Source: Prevotella sp. UBA2725
Lineage (GTDB): Bacteria > Bacteroidota > Bacteroidia > Bacteroidales > Bacteroidaceae
Length of the DNA stretch: 64,000 nt
NCBI GenBank assembly: GCA_002353825.1
Contig: DEKJ01000057.1
Span: 1-64,000 of the forward strand
Reading direction: 5' to 3'
How positions within the stretch are numbered: the first letter of the stretch is position 1; each line of letters opens with the position of its first letter. The position numbers and the translations under genes were made by a program. Under the pieces are notes generated by a model. It saw nothing but the letters and a program-made list of their open reading frames with translations, ran no database searches and was not told the origin of the DNA. Shown piece after piece: positions 52,545 to 61,806 of this stretch.

Positions 52545-52712
52545 CAGTGCAGTGGCCGGTCTTGTACCGGCCACCATCCGTAAATGTAATTAAAACCGGT
52601 GGTTTTCGAGTGCGGTTGGTGGCCGGTAAAAGGCCGGCCACTGCAAGTGGTTGGTGGCCGGTACATTCCTGCCCCCCGATGAATGGGGGGATGAGGGGGC
52701 GGCCACTGCACT
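52545..52712. repeat. Dispersed repeat family 2 copy B, extended
   Basis: Inverse arms GTGCAGTGGCCGGTCTTGTA...CCGGCCACC and GGTGGCCGGTAAAAGGCCGGCCACTGCA, then a further partial arm enclosing CCCCCCGATGAATGGGGGG, a perfect hairpin. Same element as at 24524-24621. No gene is seen. Confidence 0.8.
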
Positions 52713-52736
52713 TAAACCCTTATAATGTAAATTTCA

Positions 52737-54923
52737 ATGAACAAAACAATAGCTTTGGTCTTGGGTGCCATGCTTTTAGGAGTGCCTAAGACGGACGCTG
52801 CTACCATGATTGGAAAGAACAATATCACTTTAAAGTCTGACTTGATGACTCCCGAGGCTCTGTGGGCCATGGGTCGTATTGGTACGGCTGTGGCATCGCC
52901 CGACGGCAAGCAGGTCGTTTACCAGGTCACTTACTACAGTGTGAAAGACAACAAAAGCCATACCGTGCTTTATGTTCAGCCGGTGAAGATGGGCAAGACC
53001 ATTGTCAAACCTACACTGCTCACCACGGATGAGAAGAGCGAGTCAGACCCCGCATGGATCGAGGGCGGCAAGAAAATTGCCTTCCTTCGTGGCGGTCAGC
53101 TTTGGAAGATGAACGCCGACGGCAGCAGCCGTGTGCAGCTCACCGACTCGAAAATCGACATCGAGGCCTTCAAGTTCTCGCCCGACGGCTCCAAGGTTAT
53201 CCTCATCAAGAGTCTGCCTTACCACGAGTCAATCAAGAAGAACCCCGACGACCTGCCATTGGCTACAGGCCGTGTCATCACCGACCTTAACTATCGTCAC
53301 TGGGATCATTACGTGGAGACCGTGGCTCATCCTTTCGTGGCTGACGTCAATGGAGACAAGGTCAGCGATGGAGTCGACATTCTTAACGATGAGCCCTATG
53401 AGTGCCCGATGGCACCGTTCGGTGGCATTGAGCAGCTCGACTGGAGCAAAGACTCTAAGAACGTGGCTTACACCTGCCGTAAGAAGACGGGCGTAGACTA
53501 TGCCGTGTCAACGGATGCCGACATCTATTTATATAATGTGGCGAATAAGACCACACGCAACCTCTGCAAGCCTGAGGGTTACAAGGAGCCGAAGATCGAC
53601 CCGACAAAGAGTATGCGTAACCAGGCTGTCAACCATCAGAACGGTGACATGCAGGTAGGCTACGATGTCAACCCGCAGTTCTCACCCGACGGCAACTACA
53701 TCGCCTGGCAGAGCATGGCGCGCGACGGCTACGAGAGTGACCGCAACCGCCTCTGTGTGATGAACCTCGCTACAGGCAAGAAACAATATGTCACGGAGAG
53801 CTTCGACTCCAACGTCGACGCTTTCGTGTGGGCCAACGACAGTAAGACGATTTATTTCACGGGCTGCTGGCATGCCACGGAGAATGTCTATCAAACGAAC
53901 CTCGAAGGCAAGGTCATGCAGATCAGTAAAGAGGAGTGGGCCGACTACGGTTCATTGCAGATGCTGGGCTCCGGTCTGAAGGACAAGGCGCTGCTCGTCA
54001 CGAAGCATTCGATGACCCATCCCGACGATCTCTATGTCCTCACGCCAAACAACAAGAAGGCCAAGGCATCGGAGCTTGTGCAGATCACCGAGGAGAACAA
54101 GCAGATCTTTGACCAGCTCGCCTTGCCGACGATCCAGCAGCGCTGGGTGCCGACGACCGACGGCAAGAAGGAGCTCGTCTGGATTATCCTTCCGCCTCAT
54201 TTCGACGCTTCAAAGAAATATCCCACATTATTATATTGTGAGGGCGGTCCTCAGAGCCCTGTCTCACAGTTCTGGAGCTATCGCTGGAACTTCTCCATCA
54301 TGGCTGCCCACGGCTATGTCATCGTCGCTCCTAACCGCCGCGGTCTCCCCGGCTTCGGCTCTGCCTGGAACGAGGAAGTGTCACAGGACTGGACGGGTCA
54401 GTGCATGCGCGACTATCTTTCGGCCATCGATGATGCAGCCAACAACCTGCCGTATGTCGACAAGGATAAGCTCGGCGCTGTAGGTGCCAGCTTCGGCGGC
54501 TTCTCCGTCTATTATCTTGCCGGTCATCACAACAAGCGTTTCAGGTGCTTCATCGCTCACGATGGTGCCTTCAACCTCGAGTCGATGTACACGGACACTG
54601 AGGAGGCTTGGTTCTCCAACTGGGAGTATGACGATGCCTATTGGAACAAAGATGCTACGGAGGCTGCCAAGCGTACCTATGAGAACAGTCCGCACAAGGC
54701 TGTGGCCAACTGGGACACGCCTATCCTCTGCATCCATGGTGAGAAGGACTATCGCATCAATGCCAATCAGGGCTTCGGTGCGTTCAATGCTGCCCGTCTG
54801 AAAGGAATCCCCGCAGAGCTCCTGCTCTTCCCCGACGAGAATCACTGGGTGCTCAAACCGCAGAATGGTATCCTCTGGCAGCGCACGTTCTTCAACTGGC
54901 TCGACCGCTGGCTGAAGAAATAA
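52737..54923 (+). CDS. S9 family peptidase (DPP5/acylaminoacyl-peptidase-like)
   Basis: 728 residues with a signal peptide (ALVLGAMLLGVPKTDAA). An N-terminal beta-propeller (~40-460; repeated SPDGxx motifs such as ASPDGKQVVY, FSPDGSKVIL, FSPDGNYIAW) precedes the alpha/beta-hydrolase with Ser585 in VGASFGGFSVYY, then an Asp and His near 702 (DENHWVLKP). This arrangement matches secreted S9 peptidases of the DPP5/AAP group that take dipeptides from short peptides in the periplasm. It lies directly upstream of an MFS transporter and a second S9 peptidase. Confidence 0.92.
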   Translation: MNKTIALVLGAMLLGVPKTDAATMIGKNNITLKSDLMTPEALWAMGRIGTAVASPDGKQVVYQVTYYSVKDNKSHTVLYVQPVKMGKTIVKPTLLTTDEKSESDPAWIEGGKKIAFLRGGQLWKMNADGSSRVQLTDSKIDIEAFKFSPDGSKVILIKSLPYHESIKKNPDDLPLATGRVITDLNYRHWDHYVETVAHPFVADVNGDKVSDGVDILNDEPYECPMAPFGGIEQLDWSKDSKNVAYTCRKKTGVDYAVSTDADIYLYNVANKTTRNLCKPEGYKEPKIDPTKSMRNQAVNHQNGDMQVGYDVNPQFSPDGNYIAWQSMARDGYESDRNRLCVMNLATGKKQYVTESFDSNVDAFVWANDSKTIYFTGCWHATENVYQTNLEGKVMQISKEEWADYGSLQMLGSGLKDKALLVTKHSMTHPDDLYVLTPNNKKAKASELVQITEENKQIFDQLALPTIQQRWVPTTDGKKELVWIILPPHFDASKKYPTLLYCEGGPQSPVSQFWSYRWNFSIMAAHGYVIVAPNRRGLPGFGSAWNEEVSQDWTGQCMRDYLSAIDDAANNLPYVDKDKLGAVGASFGGFSVYYLAGHHNKRFRCFIAHDGAFNLESMYTDTEEAWFSNWEYDDAYWNKDATEAAKRTYENSPHKAVANWDTPILCIHGEKDYRINANQGFGAFNAARLKGIPAELLLFPDENHWVLKPQNGILWQRTFFNWLDRWLKK

Positions 54924-54950
54924 TTCGAAAACAAAAAATAAAGTTATATT

Positions 54951-56351
54951 ATGGTTGAGAAATTACAACGAATACTGAGCGACAGCAAGGGCGCACGATG
55001 GACGGCCCTTTTCATCGTCGCTTTTACGATGATGATGGGCTACTTCATCACCGATGTCATGGACCCCTTGGAGAAAATCCTGGAGACAAGTCAGAGCGCC
55101 GGCGGTCTCGGCTGGACCTCTGCCGACTACGGTTTCTTCTCCGGTTCCTATGGCTACATCAATGTGTTCCTGCTCATGCTTTTCTTCGGTGGTATCATCC
55201 TCGACAAGATGGGCATCCGCTTCACCGGTATCATGGCCTGCGCACTGATGGTCATCGGTGTGAGCATCAAGTACTTCGGTGTCAGTCACGACTTCGGTGA
55301 CAGTACCGTCTACCTCAACGTGCTCATCTACAAGGGCAACCTCCCGATGTCTGCCGCTGTGGCCTCCATTGGCTTCTCCATCTTCGGTGTGGGCTGTGAG
55401 ATTTGTGGTATCACTGTGTCAAAGATCATCACGAAGTGGTTCACCGGTCACGAGCTCGCTATGGCCATGGGTATCCAGGTGGCTCTCGCCCGTCTCGGCA
55501 CGGCAGGCGCCATGATGGGTTCTCTGCCTATTGCCCAGCATTTCGGCAACAAGGTCAGCGCACCGGTGCTTTTCGGTCTCGTGCTGCTCATCATCGGCTT
55601 CCTCTCCTTCATCGTCTATACGGTCATGGATAAGAAACTCGACGAGAGCATTGCTGTGGCAAAGGGCGAGAGTTTGAAGCAAGAAGAGAAGCAGGAGGAA
55701 GAGGCTGACGAGGATGGACAGTTCCATTTCCGCGATCTCGGTATCATCTTCTCCAACCCAGGCTTCTGGCTTATCACACTGCTCTGCCTGCTGTTCTACG
55801 GCGGCGTGTTCCCCTTCCTGAAGTTCGCCACGAAACTCATGATCACCAACTACGGTGTGCCTGAGCATCTAGCCGGTATCATCCCGGGCCTCATTCCTTT
55901 CGGCACGATCCTGCTCACCCCGCTCTTTGGCTCGCTCTATGACAAGGTCGGTAAGGGTGCTACGCTGATGCTCATCGGCTCCGCCATGCTCGCTGCCATC
56001 CACTTCATCTTCGCTATCCATATCCTGCCTTATGGTTGGTTCGCTGTCATCATCATGATCCTTCTGGGTGTCGCTTTCTCGCTCGTGCCGTCCGCTATGT
56101 GGCCGAGTGTGCCGAAGATCATCCCGATGAGACTCCTTGGCACCGCCTACGCAACGATCTTCTTCATCCAGAACATCGGTCTCGCCCTCGTCCCCGTGCT
56201 CATCGGTTATCTCAATGGCATTGACCCGACCTACACGACGAGTATGGCTGTGTTTTGTTCCTTCGGCTGCTGCGCCGTGGTCCTCAGCCTCCTGCTCATT
56301 GTCGTGAACAAGAAGAAGCACTACGGCCTACAGGATGCTAATATCAAGTAA
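54951..56351 (+). CDS. MFS transporter within peptidase cluster
   Basis: 466 residues with about twelve predicted membrane segments and a charged central loop (SLKQEEKQEEEADEDG, ~240-256) between the two six-helix halves, typical of the major facilitator superfamily. The sequence resembles the MFS branch that includes the MFSD1-like dipeptide exporters/importers, but I cannot fix the substrate. Its position between two periplasmic dipeptidyl-peptidase genes suggests dipeptide uptake. Confidence 0.85.
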   Translation: MVEKLQRILSDSKGARWTALFIVAFTMMMGYFITDVMDPLEKILETSQSAGGLGWTSADYGFFSGSYGYINVFLLMLFFGGIILDKMGIRFTGIMACALMVIGVSIKYFGVSHDFGDSTVYLNVLIYKGNLPMSAAVASIGFSIFGVGCEICGITVSKIITKWFTGHELAMAMGIQVALARLGTAGAMMGSLPIAQHFGNKVSAPVLFGLVLLIIGFLSFIVYTVMDKKLDESIAVAKGESLKQEEKQEEEADEDGQFHFRDLGIIFSNPGFWLITLLCLLFYGGVFPFLKFATKLMITNYGVPEHLAGIIPGLIPFGTILLTPLFGSLYDKVGKGATLMLIGSAMLAAIHFIFAIHILPYGWFAVIIMILLGVAFSLVPSAMWPSVPKIIPMRLLGTAYATIFFIQNIGLALVPVLIGYLNGIDPTYTTSMAVFCSFGCCAVVLSLLLIVVNKKKHYGLQDANIK

Positions 56352-56354
56352 GGA

Positions 56355-56383
56355 GTTCCGTGCGTCGCCGTTTACGGCGACGT
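56355..56383. repeat. Dispersed repeat family 3 copy
   Basis: GTTCCGTGCGTCGCCGTTTA followed by CGGCGACGTT: same layout as the 35.1 kb copy, with a CGCCGTTTACGGCG palindrome. Confidence 0.6.
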
Positions 56384-56402
56384 TCCCATTAATGAATGAA
56401 CC

Positions 56403-58607
56403 ATGAAAAAACTGTTTTCTCTTTTTATATCAATGCTTATGTTGTCCGGCACAGTAGCTGCATCCGAGCCCATCACGCTCAAGCAGGTCACGTCGGGTGA
56501 GTTTGCAGCTGAGCGCGTCACGGGTATCAACCCGATCAAAGGCACCGACCAGTATGCACGCATCTCGGCCGACGGCAAGCGGATAGAAGAATATTCCTTC
56601 AAGACGGGCAAGCTGACCACCGTGCTTTTCGATGTCGACCACACGCAGGGCGAGAAGATCACCTCCTTCGACGGCTACATCATGTCGCCCGACGGAACGC
56701 GTATGCTCATCTCCACGAACCGCCAGCCCATTTACCGCCGTTCCTACAAGGCCGACTTCTACATCTATACGATCAAGAGCCGCAAGCTCGAGAAGCTCTC
56801 CGACGGCGGCCCGCAGCAGTGCCCCGTATGGTCGCCCGACGGCCTGCAGGTTGCCTTCGTTCGCGACAACAACATCTTCCTCGTCAAACTGCTCTACGAC
56901 AATGCCGAGAACCAGGTGACGAAAGACGGTAAGTTCAACGAGGTCATCAACGGTATCCCCGACTGGGTCAATGAGGAGGAGTTTGAGTTCAACACCGCTA
57001 TGACGTTCAATGCCGATGGCACGATGCTTTGCTGGCTCCGTTACGACGAGAAGGACGTGAAGCAATATTCCCTCCAGCTCTTCAAGGGCAGCAACCCCGA
57101 GCGCAAGGAGTATGCCGAATATCCGGGCCTCTACAGTTACAAATACCCGAAGGCCGGCACGGACAACTCGAAGGTCTCTGCATGGAGCTACGACATCAAG
57201 AGTCACCGCATCCAGAAACTTCAGGTGCCCATCGATGTCGATGGATACATGCCGCGTATCATGCCGACACCCGATGCCGACAAAGTGCTCGTCTACACCA
57301 TGCCGCGCCATCAGGACGTGCTCAACCTCTACGCCGTCAACCCCCGCAGCACGGTGGCTCATCTCTTGTTGAAAGAGAGCGTGAAGAAATATGTTGAGGA
57401 AGAGGCTGTGGCAAGCATCAAGATCGGCAACAGTACGATCCTCGTACCGTCCGACCGCGACGGATACATGCACCTCTATGTCTACAACCACAACGGACAA
57501 CTGCTCCGTAAGGTCGCTCCGGGCAACTACGACATCACGGCCGTCTATGGCATGGACGAGGCCACGGGTGACATCTACTACCAGGCTGCCGCCCTCAACC
57601 CGCACGACCGTCAAGTCTATGTGGCTCACAAGAACGGTCGGATTGAGCGTCTGACGAACCAGGAGGGCTGGAACACAGCTGTCTTCTCCGGCGACTGCAA
57701 GTATTTCCTCAACTCGTGGAGCAACTACGACACGCCATATGTCTATACCACGCGCAGCAACGACGGTAAGGTCCTTGCCACCAATGTGGACAACAAGGCT
57801 CTGAAGGCAAAAATCGCACAGTACGGCTGGACGAAGAAGGAGACGTTCTCCTTCACGACCTCCGAGGGTGTGAAGCTCGACGGATGGATGGTCAAGCCGG
57901 CTAACTTCGACGCTTCGAAGAAATATCCCGTCATCATGTTCCAGTACAGTGGACCGGGCAACCAGCAGGTCATCAACTCGTGGAATGCCGGATCGATGGG
58001 CAATGGTGGTGCCTTCGACGAGTATCTCGCCCAACAAGGCTTCATCGTGGTCTGTGTCGATGGTCGTGGCACAGGTGGCCGTGGCGCAGAGTTTGAGAAG
58101 TGCACATACCTGAAGCTTGGTAACCTCGAGTCGAAGGATCAGGTGGAAACAGCGCTCTATCTCGGCACACTGCCTTACGTCGACAAGAACAACATCGGTA
58201 TCTGGGGATGGAGCTACGGCGGTTTCAACACGCTGATGAGCATGAGTGAGGGCCGTCCCGTCTTCAAGGCTGGTGTGGCTGTCGCTCCGCCGACGAGCTA
58301 TCGTTTCTATGACACGATCTACACTGAGCGTTACATGCGTACGCCGCAGGAGAACCCCACGGGCTACGACGACTGTCCGATCAGCCGTGCCTCGAAGCTC
58401 AATGGTGCCCTGCTCATCTGTCATGGCTCTGCCGACGACAATGTGCATCCGCAGAACACCTTCGAATATACTGAAGCACTTGTCCAGGCCGACAAGGATT
58501 TCAAGGAGAACATCTATACGAACCGCAACCACAGCATCTTCGGTGGCAACACCCGCAACCATCTGCTCCGCCAGATTGCCGAGTGGTTCGAAGAGCATCT
58601 GAAATAA
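56403..58607 (+). CDS. Dipeptidyl peptidase IV family (S9B)
   Basis: 734 residues with a signal peptide (LFISMLMLSGTVAA). The N-terminal eight-bladed propeller carries the double-Glu segment NEEEFEF that binds the substrate amino terminus in DPP4. The catalytic domain has Ser604 in GIWGWSYGGFNTLMS, then Asp (CHGSADDNVHP) and His (NRNHSIFGG). Cleaves Xaa-Pro or Xaa-Ala dipeptides in the periplasm; P. gingivalis DPP4 is a known relative. The codon use is GC-rich, which makes a long open frame on the opposite strand. Confidence 0.95.
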   Translation: MKKLFSLFISMLMLSGTVAASEPITLKQVTSGEFAAERVTGINPIKGTDQYARISADGKRIEEYSFKTGKLTTVLFDVDHTQGEKITSFDGYIMSPDGTRMLISTNRQPIYRRSYKADFYIYTIKSRKLEKLSDGGPQQCPVWSPDGLQVAFVRDNNIFLVKLLYDNAENQVTKDGKFNEVINGIPDWVNEEEFEFNTAMTFNADGTMLCWLRYDEKDVKQYSLQLFKGSNPERKEYAEYPGLYSYKYPKAGTDNSKVSAWSYDIKSHRIQKLQVPIDVDGYMPRIMPTPDADKVLVYTMPRHQDVLNLYAVNPRSTVAHLLLKESVKKYVEEEAVASIKIGNSTILVPSDRDGYMHLYVYNHNGQLLRKVAPGNYDITAVYGMDEATGDIYYQAAALNPHDRQVYVAHKNGRIERLTNQEGWNTAVFSGDCKYFLNSWSNYDTPYVYTTRSNDGKVLATNVDNKALKAKIAQYGWTKKETFSFTTSEGVKLDGWMVKPANFDASKKYPVIMFQYSGPGNQQVINSWNAGSMGNGGAFDEYLAQQGFIVVCVDGRGTGGRGAEFEKCTYLKLGNLESKDQVETALYLGTLPYVDKNNIGIWGWSYGGFNTLMSMSEGRPVFKAGVAVAPPTSYRFYDTIYTERYMRTPQENPTGYDDCPISRASKLNGALLICHGSADDNVHPQNTFEYTEALVQADKDFKENIYTNRNHSIFGGNTRNHLLRQIAEWFEEHLK

Positions 58608-58624
58608 TAAACAACCAACATATC

Positions 58625-59086
58625 ATGAAAACAATTATCAACTCGTACGACGAGTTTGCAACTTACATCGGCAAGGAGCTCGGCACATCCGAGTGGCTCA
58701 CGGTAGACCAGGACCGCATCAACGCCTTTGCTGACGCCACCCTCGACCACCAGTGGATCCACGTGGATGTGGAGCGCGCAAAGAAGGAGAGTCCTTACAA
58801 GAGCACCATCGCTCACGGTTATCTCACTCTCTCCCTCCTTCCTCACCTTTGGGACGAGATTGTGGAGGTCAACAACCTGAAGATGATGGTCAACTACGGC
58901 ATGGACAAGATGCGTTTCGGTCAGCCTGTCATCACCGGCAGCCGAATCCGCATGAAGGCATCTCTTGCCAACCTTGAGAACCTCCGTGGCATCTGCAAGG
59001 CTTACATCGACTTCGTCATCGAGATCGAGGGCCAGCGCAAGCCCGCATTGAAAGGCGAGGCACAGTTCCTGTACTACTTTAAATAA
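58625..59086 (+). CDS. MaoC-like hot-dog dehydratase
   Basis: 153 residues. The hot-dog fold is marked by TVDQDRINAFADATLDHQWIHVDVERA and by IAHGYLTLSLLP, which contain the Asp-His catalytic pair of R-specific enoyl-CoA hydratases. It probably hydrates 2-enoyl-CoA, perhaps in polyunsaturated or branched fatty-acid metabolism, but the substrate is unknown. It follows the DPP4 gene by 17 bp, with ATG at 58625 preferred over an upstream start inside the DPP4 gene. Confidence 0.9.
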   Translation: MKTIINSYDEFATYIGKELGTSEWLTVDQDRINAFADATLDHQWIHVDVERAKKESPYKSTIAHGYLTLSLLPHLWDEIVEVNNLKMMVNYGMDKMRFGQPVITGSRIRMKASLANLENLRGICKAYIDFVIEIEGQRKPALKGEAQFLYYFK

Positions 59087-59143
59087 AAAGTTAATAATTT
59101 ATAAAAGACTAATAATAACGGACGTACGACTGTAAAAAAGCAG

Positions 59144-59151
59144 TACCTTTG
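59144..59151 (+). promoter_or_regulatory. Promoter -7 element of rpsA
   Basis: TACCTTTG, 87 bases before the rpsA start, giving a rather long AT-rich leader (59152-59238) that could hold translational control. Confidence 0.6.
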
Positions 59152-59238
59152 CGCCCGATTTAGCGAAGGCACTTCATGTGCCCGAATAATTCACATAAAG
59201 TCTCACTTTATTAATTTACAAACAACATTATTTAATTT

Positions 59239-61026
59239 ATGTCAGATTTAAACGACATCAAGAACGTAAAGCCATTGGACGACTTCAACTGGGATGAGTT
59301 CGAGAATGGCACAAGCTCCAGCGTGAGCAAGGAAGAGCAGGCCAAGGCCTACGAGGGTACCATGAGCAAGATTCAGGACCACGAGGTTGTAGAAGGCACT
59401 GTTATCTCTATCGACAAGAAGGAAGTGGTGGTCAACATCGGCTACAAGAGCGATGGTATCATCCCCGCTTCTGAATTCCGTTACAATCCCGACCTGAAGC
59501 TCGGCGACAAGGTTGAGGTTTACGTTGAGGACCAGGAGGACAAGCACGGTCAGCTCGTTCTCTCTCACAAGAAGGCTCGCCTGGCTAAGAGCTGGGAGAA
59601 GATCAACGAGGCTATGGAGAACGACGAGGTGCTCCAGGGTTACATCAAGTGCCGCACGAAGGGTGGTATGATCGTTGACGTGCTCGGTATCGAGGCCTTT
59701 CTGCCCGGTTCACAGATTGATGTCCATCCTATACGCGACTACGATGTGTTCGTAGGCAAGACCATGGAGTTCAAGGTTGTCAAGATCAACCAGGAGTTCC
59801 GCAACGTTGTTGTCTCTCACAAGGCTCTCATCGAGGCCGAGCTGGAGGCACAGAAGAAAGAAATTATCTCTCACCTGGAGAAGGGTCAGGTGCTCGAGGG
59901 CACTGTCAAGAACATCACTTCTTACGGTGTGTTCGTCGACCTCGGTGGTGTGGACGGACTCGTGCATATCACAGACCTCTCTTGGGGCCGCGTAAGCGAT
60001 CCTCACGAGGTTGTCAGCCTCGACCAGAAGATCAATGTCGTTATCCTCGACTTCGATGAGGAGAAGAAGCGTATCGCCCTCGGCGTCAAGCAGCTAACTC
60101 CGCATCCTTGGGATAGCCTCGATCCTAACCTCAAGGTGGGTGACCACGTCAAGGGTAAGGTCGTAGTCATCGCCGACTATGGTGCCTTCGTTGAGATCCA
60201 GCCCGGTGTTGAGGGTCTGATCCACGTCTCCGAGATGTCTTGGAGCCAACACCTCCGTTCCGCTCAGGAGTTCCTGCACGTGGGCGACGAGGTAGAGGCA
60301 GTGGTCCTCTCTCTCGACCGTCAGGAGCGCAAGATGAGCCTCGGTCTGAAGCAGCTCAAGGAAGATCCTTGGGAGAATATCGAGCAGAAGTATCCTGTAG
60401 GCTCTAAGCACACCGCTAAGGTCCGCAACTTCACCAACTTCGGTATCTTCTGCGAGCTCGAAGAGGGTGTCGACGGTCTGATCCATATCTCTGACCTGTC
60501 TTGGACCAAGAAGGTTAAGCATCCTTCGGAGTTCACTACCATCGGTGCTGACATCGACGTCGTCGTGCTGGAGATCGACAAGGAGAATCGTCGCTTGAGC
60601 CTCGGCCACAAGCAGCTGGAGGAGAATCCTTGGGATAAGTACGAGGCTATCTACGAGCCGGGTACTGTTCACAACGGTAAGATCACAGAGATGATGGACA
60701 AGGGTGCTGTCGTAACGCTCGACGAGGGCGGCGAGGGCTTCGCTACTCCTAAGCATCTGACTAAGCAGGATGGTTCACAGGCTAAGCTCGGTGAGGAGCT
60801 GCCGTTCAAGGTGATTGAGTTCAACAAGGATTCTCACCGTATCATCCTCTCTCACAGCCGTACGTTCGAGGAGGGTGCTGACGAGCCACGTCCGCGCCGT
60901 CATAACAACGGTGGTGCACGCAAGCAGAATGACACTCCGGTCATCAACAACGTGCAGGCTGGTACTTCTCTTGGCGACCTTGATGTGCTCGCTAAGCTGA
61001 AGGCTGACATGGAGAAAGGTAAATAA
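59239..61026 (+). CDS. rpsA: 30S ribosomal protein S1
   Basis: 595 residues built from repeated S1 (OB-fold) domains, at least five clear: VVEGTVISIDKKEVVVNIGYKS, LQGYIKCRTKGGMIVDVLG, LEGTVKNITSYGVFVDLGG, VKGKVVVIADYGAFVEIQPG, HTAKVRNFTNFGIFCELEEG and a sixth less regular HNGKITEMMDKGAVVTLDEG. S1 binds mRNA leaders and helps initiation. The N-terminal ~45 residues are acidic and the C-terminus is basic/Asn-rich (EPRPRRHNNGGARKQ). It ends at a strong intrinsic terminator. Confidence 0.97.
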   Translation: MSDLNDIKNVKPLDDFNWDEFENGTSSSVSKEEQAKAYEGTMSKIQDHEVVEGTVISIDKKEVVVNIGYKSDGIIPASEFRYNPDLKLGDKVEVYVEDQEDKHGQLVLSHKKARLAKSWEKINEAMENDEVLQGYIKCRTKGGMIVDVLGIEAFLPGSQIDVHPIRDYDVFVGKTMEFKVVKINQEFRNVVVSHKALIEAELEAQKKEIISHLEKGQVLEGTVKNITSYGVFVDLGGVDGLVHITDLSWGRVSDPHEVVSLDQKINVVILDFDEEKKRIALGVKQLTPHPWDSLDPNLKVGDHVKGKVVVIADYGAFVEIQPGVEGLIHVSEMSWSQHLRSAQEFLHVGDEVEAVVLSLDRQERKMSLGLKQLKEDPWENIEQKYPVGSKHTAKVRNFTNFGIFCELEEGVDGLIHISDLSWTKKVKHPSEFTTIGADIDVVVLEIDKENRRLSLGHKQLEENPWDKYEAIYEPGTVHNGKITEMMDKGAVVTLDEGGEGFATPKHLTKQDGSQAKLGEELPFKVIEFNKDSHRIILSHSRTFEEGADEPRPRRHNNGGARKQNDTPVINNVQAGTSLGDLDVLAKLKADMEKGK

Positions 61027-61047
61027 TTTTTTCCAATGATAATGAAG

Positions 61048-61085
61048 AGGCTGCCATGGTTGAGAGACTGTGGCAGCCTTTTTTT
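61048..61085 (+). terminator. Intrinsic terminator of rpsA
   Basis: AGGCTGCCA pairs with TGGCAGCCT (nine pairs), followed by seven Ts. Confidence 0.85.
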
Positions 61086-61350
61086 AGCCTCTCCCCCTTC
61101 CCCTCCCCCGTAGGGAGGGGTGAAGCGATGATGATGAGGTTCTCAAATGGGGCAAACAGGGATAGCCCCAGGTGACGGGAATGCCCTCGAAGAGGGCAAA
61201 CATGGTTAGCCCCAGGTGAGGAGCGCAGCGACGTAACCTGGGGTTTAGGAGCGGGTGCCGTAACTTGATTGGTGTCCTCGAAGAGGGCAAACCTTGGCGG
61301 GGTGCAGGCCTTTATAGGTTCGCCCTCTTCGAGGCCGACAGTTCAAAAAT
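61086..61350. repeat. GC-rich repeat plus composite family 1 copy C
   Basis: First a CCTCTCCCC/GTAGGGAGGGG element (61087-61125), then family 1 modules: GGTTAGCCCCAGGTGAGG with GCGCAGCGACGTAACCTGGGG, and the arms TCCTCGAAGAGGGCAAACCT / AGGTTCGCCCTCTTCGAGG. This copy has lost the far inverted GGGGCTAACC arm and gained a second partial CCTCGAAGAGGGCAAAC. No gene is present between rpsA and 61387 apart from spurious frames. Confidence 0.8.
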
Positions 61351-61386
61351 ACGGCCAAAATCTAAACCTTTGTTCAATTATTTATT

Positions 61387-61806
61387 ATGCGCAAGATATT
61401 ATTATTTTTTATTGTCGCTTTGTTGTTGACCTCTTGTTTCCACCATGGTGAGAATGATGCTCAGGAGGCGGTTGACTCGTTCTCCGTGGCTTATTTCAAC
61501 TGGCGGTTTAAGGATGCCATGCCGTTCGTGACACCTCAGAGTAAGCAGTGGCTGCGCTTTGCTGCTGCCCAGGTTGACCAGGAGAATGTAGACTCACTGC
61601 GAGCGAAGAAATATGCGGCAGAGATTAAGGTCGATGATGTCTCGTCAGTTGATGACACCACGAAACTGGCAACGGTCATTGTCCGTGATTTCCTTGCCAT
61701 GGACACGATAGGGCAAGGACCGCGTGCCGTACCTGTGGGCACGTTCCGCATCCCCGTGGCGCTGACGAATGGATATTGGCGGGTCAGCTTGCACAGGTTA
61801 CCGTAG
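61387..61806 (+). CDS. Small lipoprotein, DUF4878-like
   Basis: 139 residues: lipoprotein signal ending LLTSC (Cys ~17), then a ~110-residue domain beginning AQEAVDSFSVAYFNWRFKDAMPFVTPQS and ending VALTNGYWRVSLHRLP. The pattern of helix followed by curved strands, with a late W-R-V strand, resembles NTF2-like/DUF4878 lipoproteins. Function unknown. No TAnnTTTG element is evident in the repeat-filled upstream region. Confidence 0.7.
   Translation: MRKILLFFIVALLLTSCFHHGENDAQEAVDSFSVAYFNWRFKDAMPFVTPQSKQWLRFAAAQVDQENVDSLRAKKYAAEIKVDDVSSVDDTTKLATVIVRDFLAMDTIGQGPRAVPVGTFRIPVALTNGYWRVSLHRLP

Noticed and set aside
56430..58598. A 722-codon open frame on the minus strand
   Set aside because: It is the mirror of the DPP4 gene, which has clear motifs and a signal peptide. 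The long frame arises from GC-rich codon use; the translated product has no recognisable domain and is Val/Leu/Asp/Arg biased.
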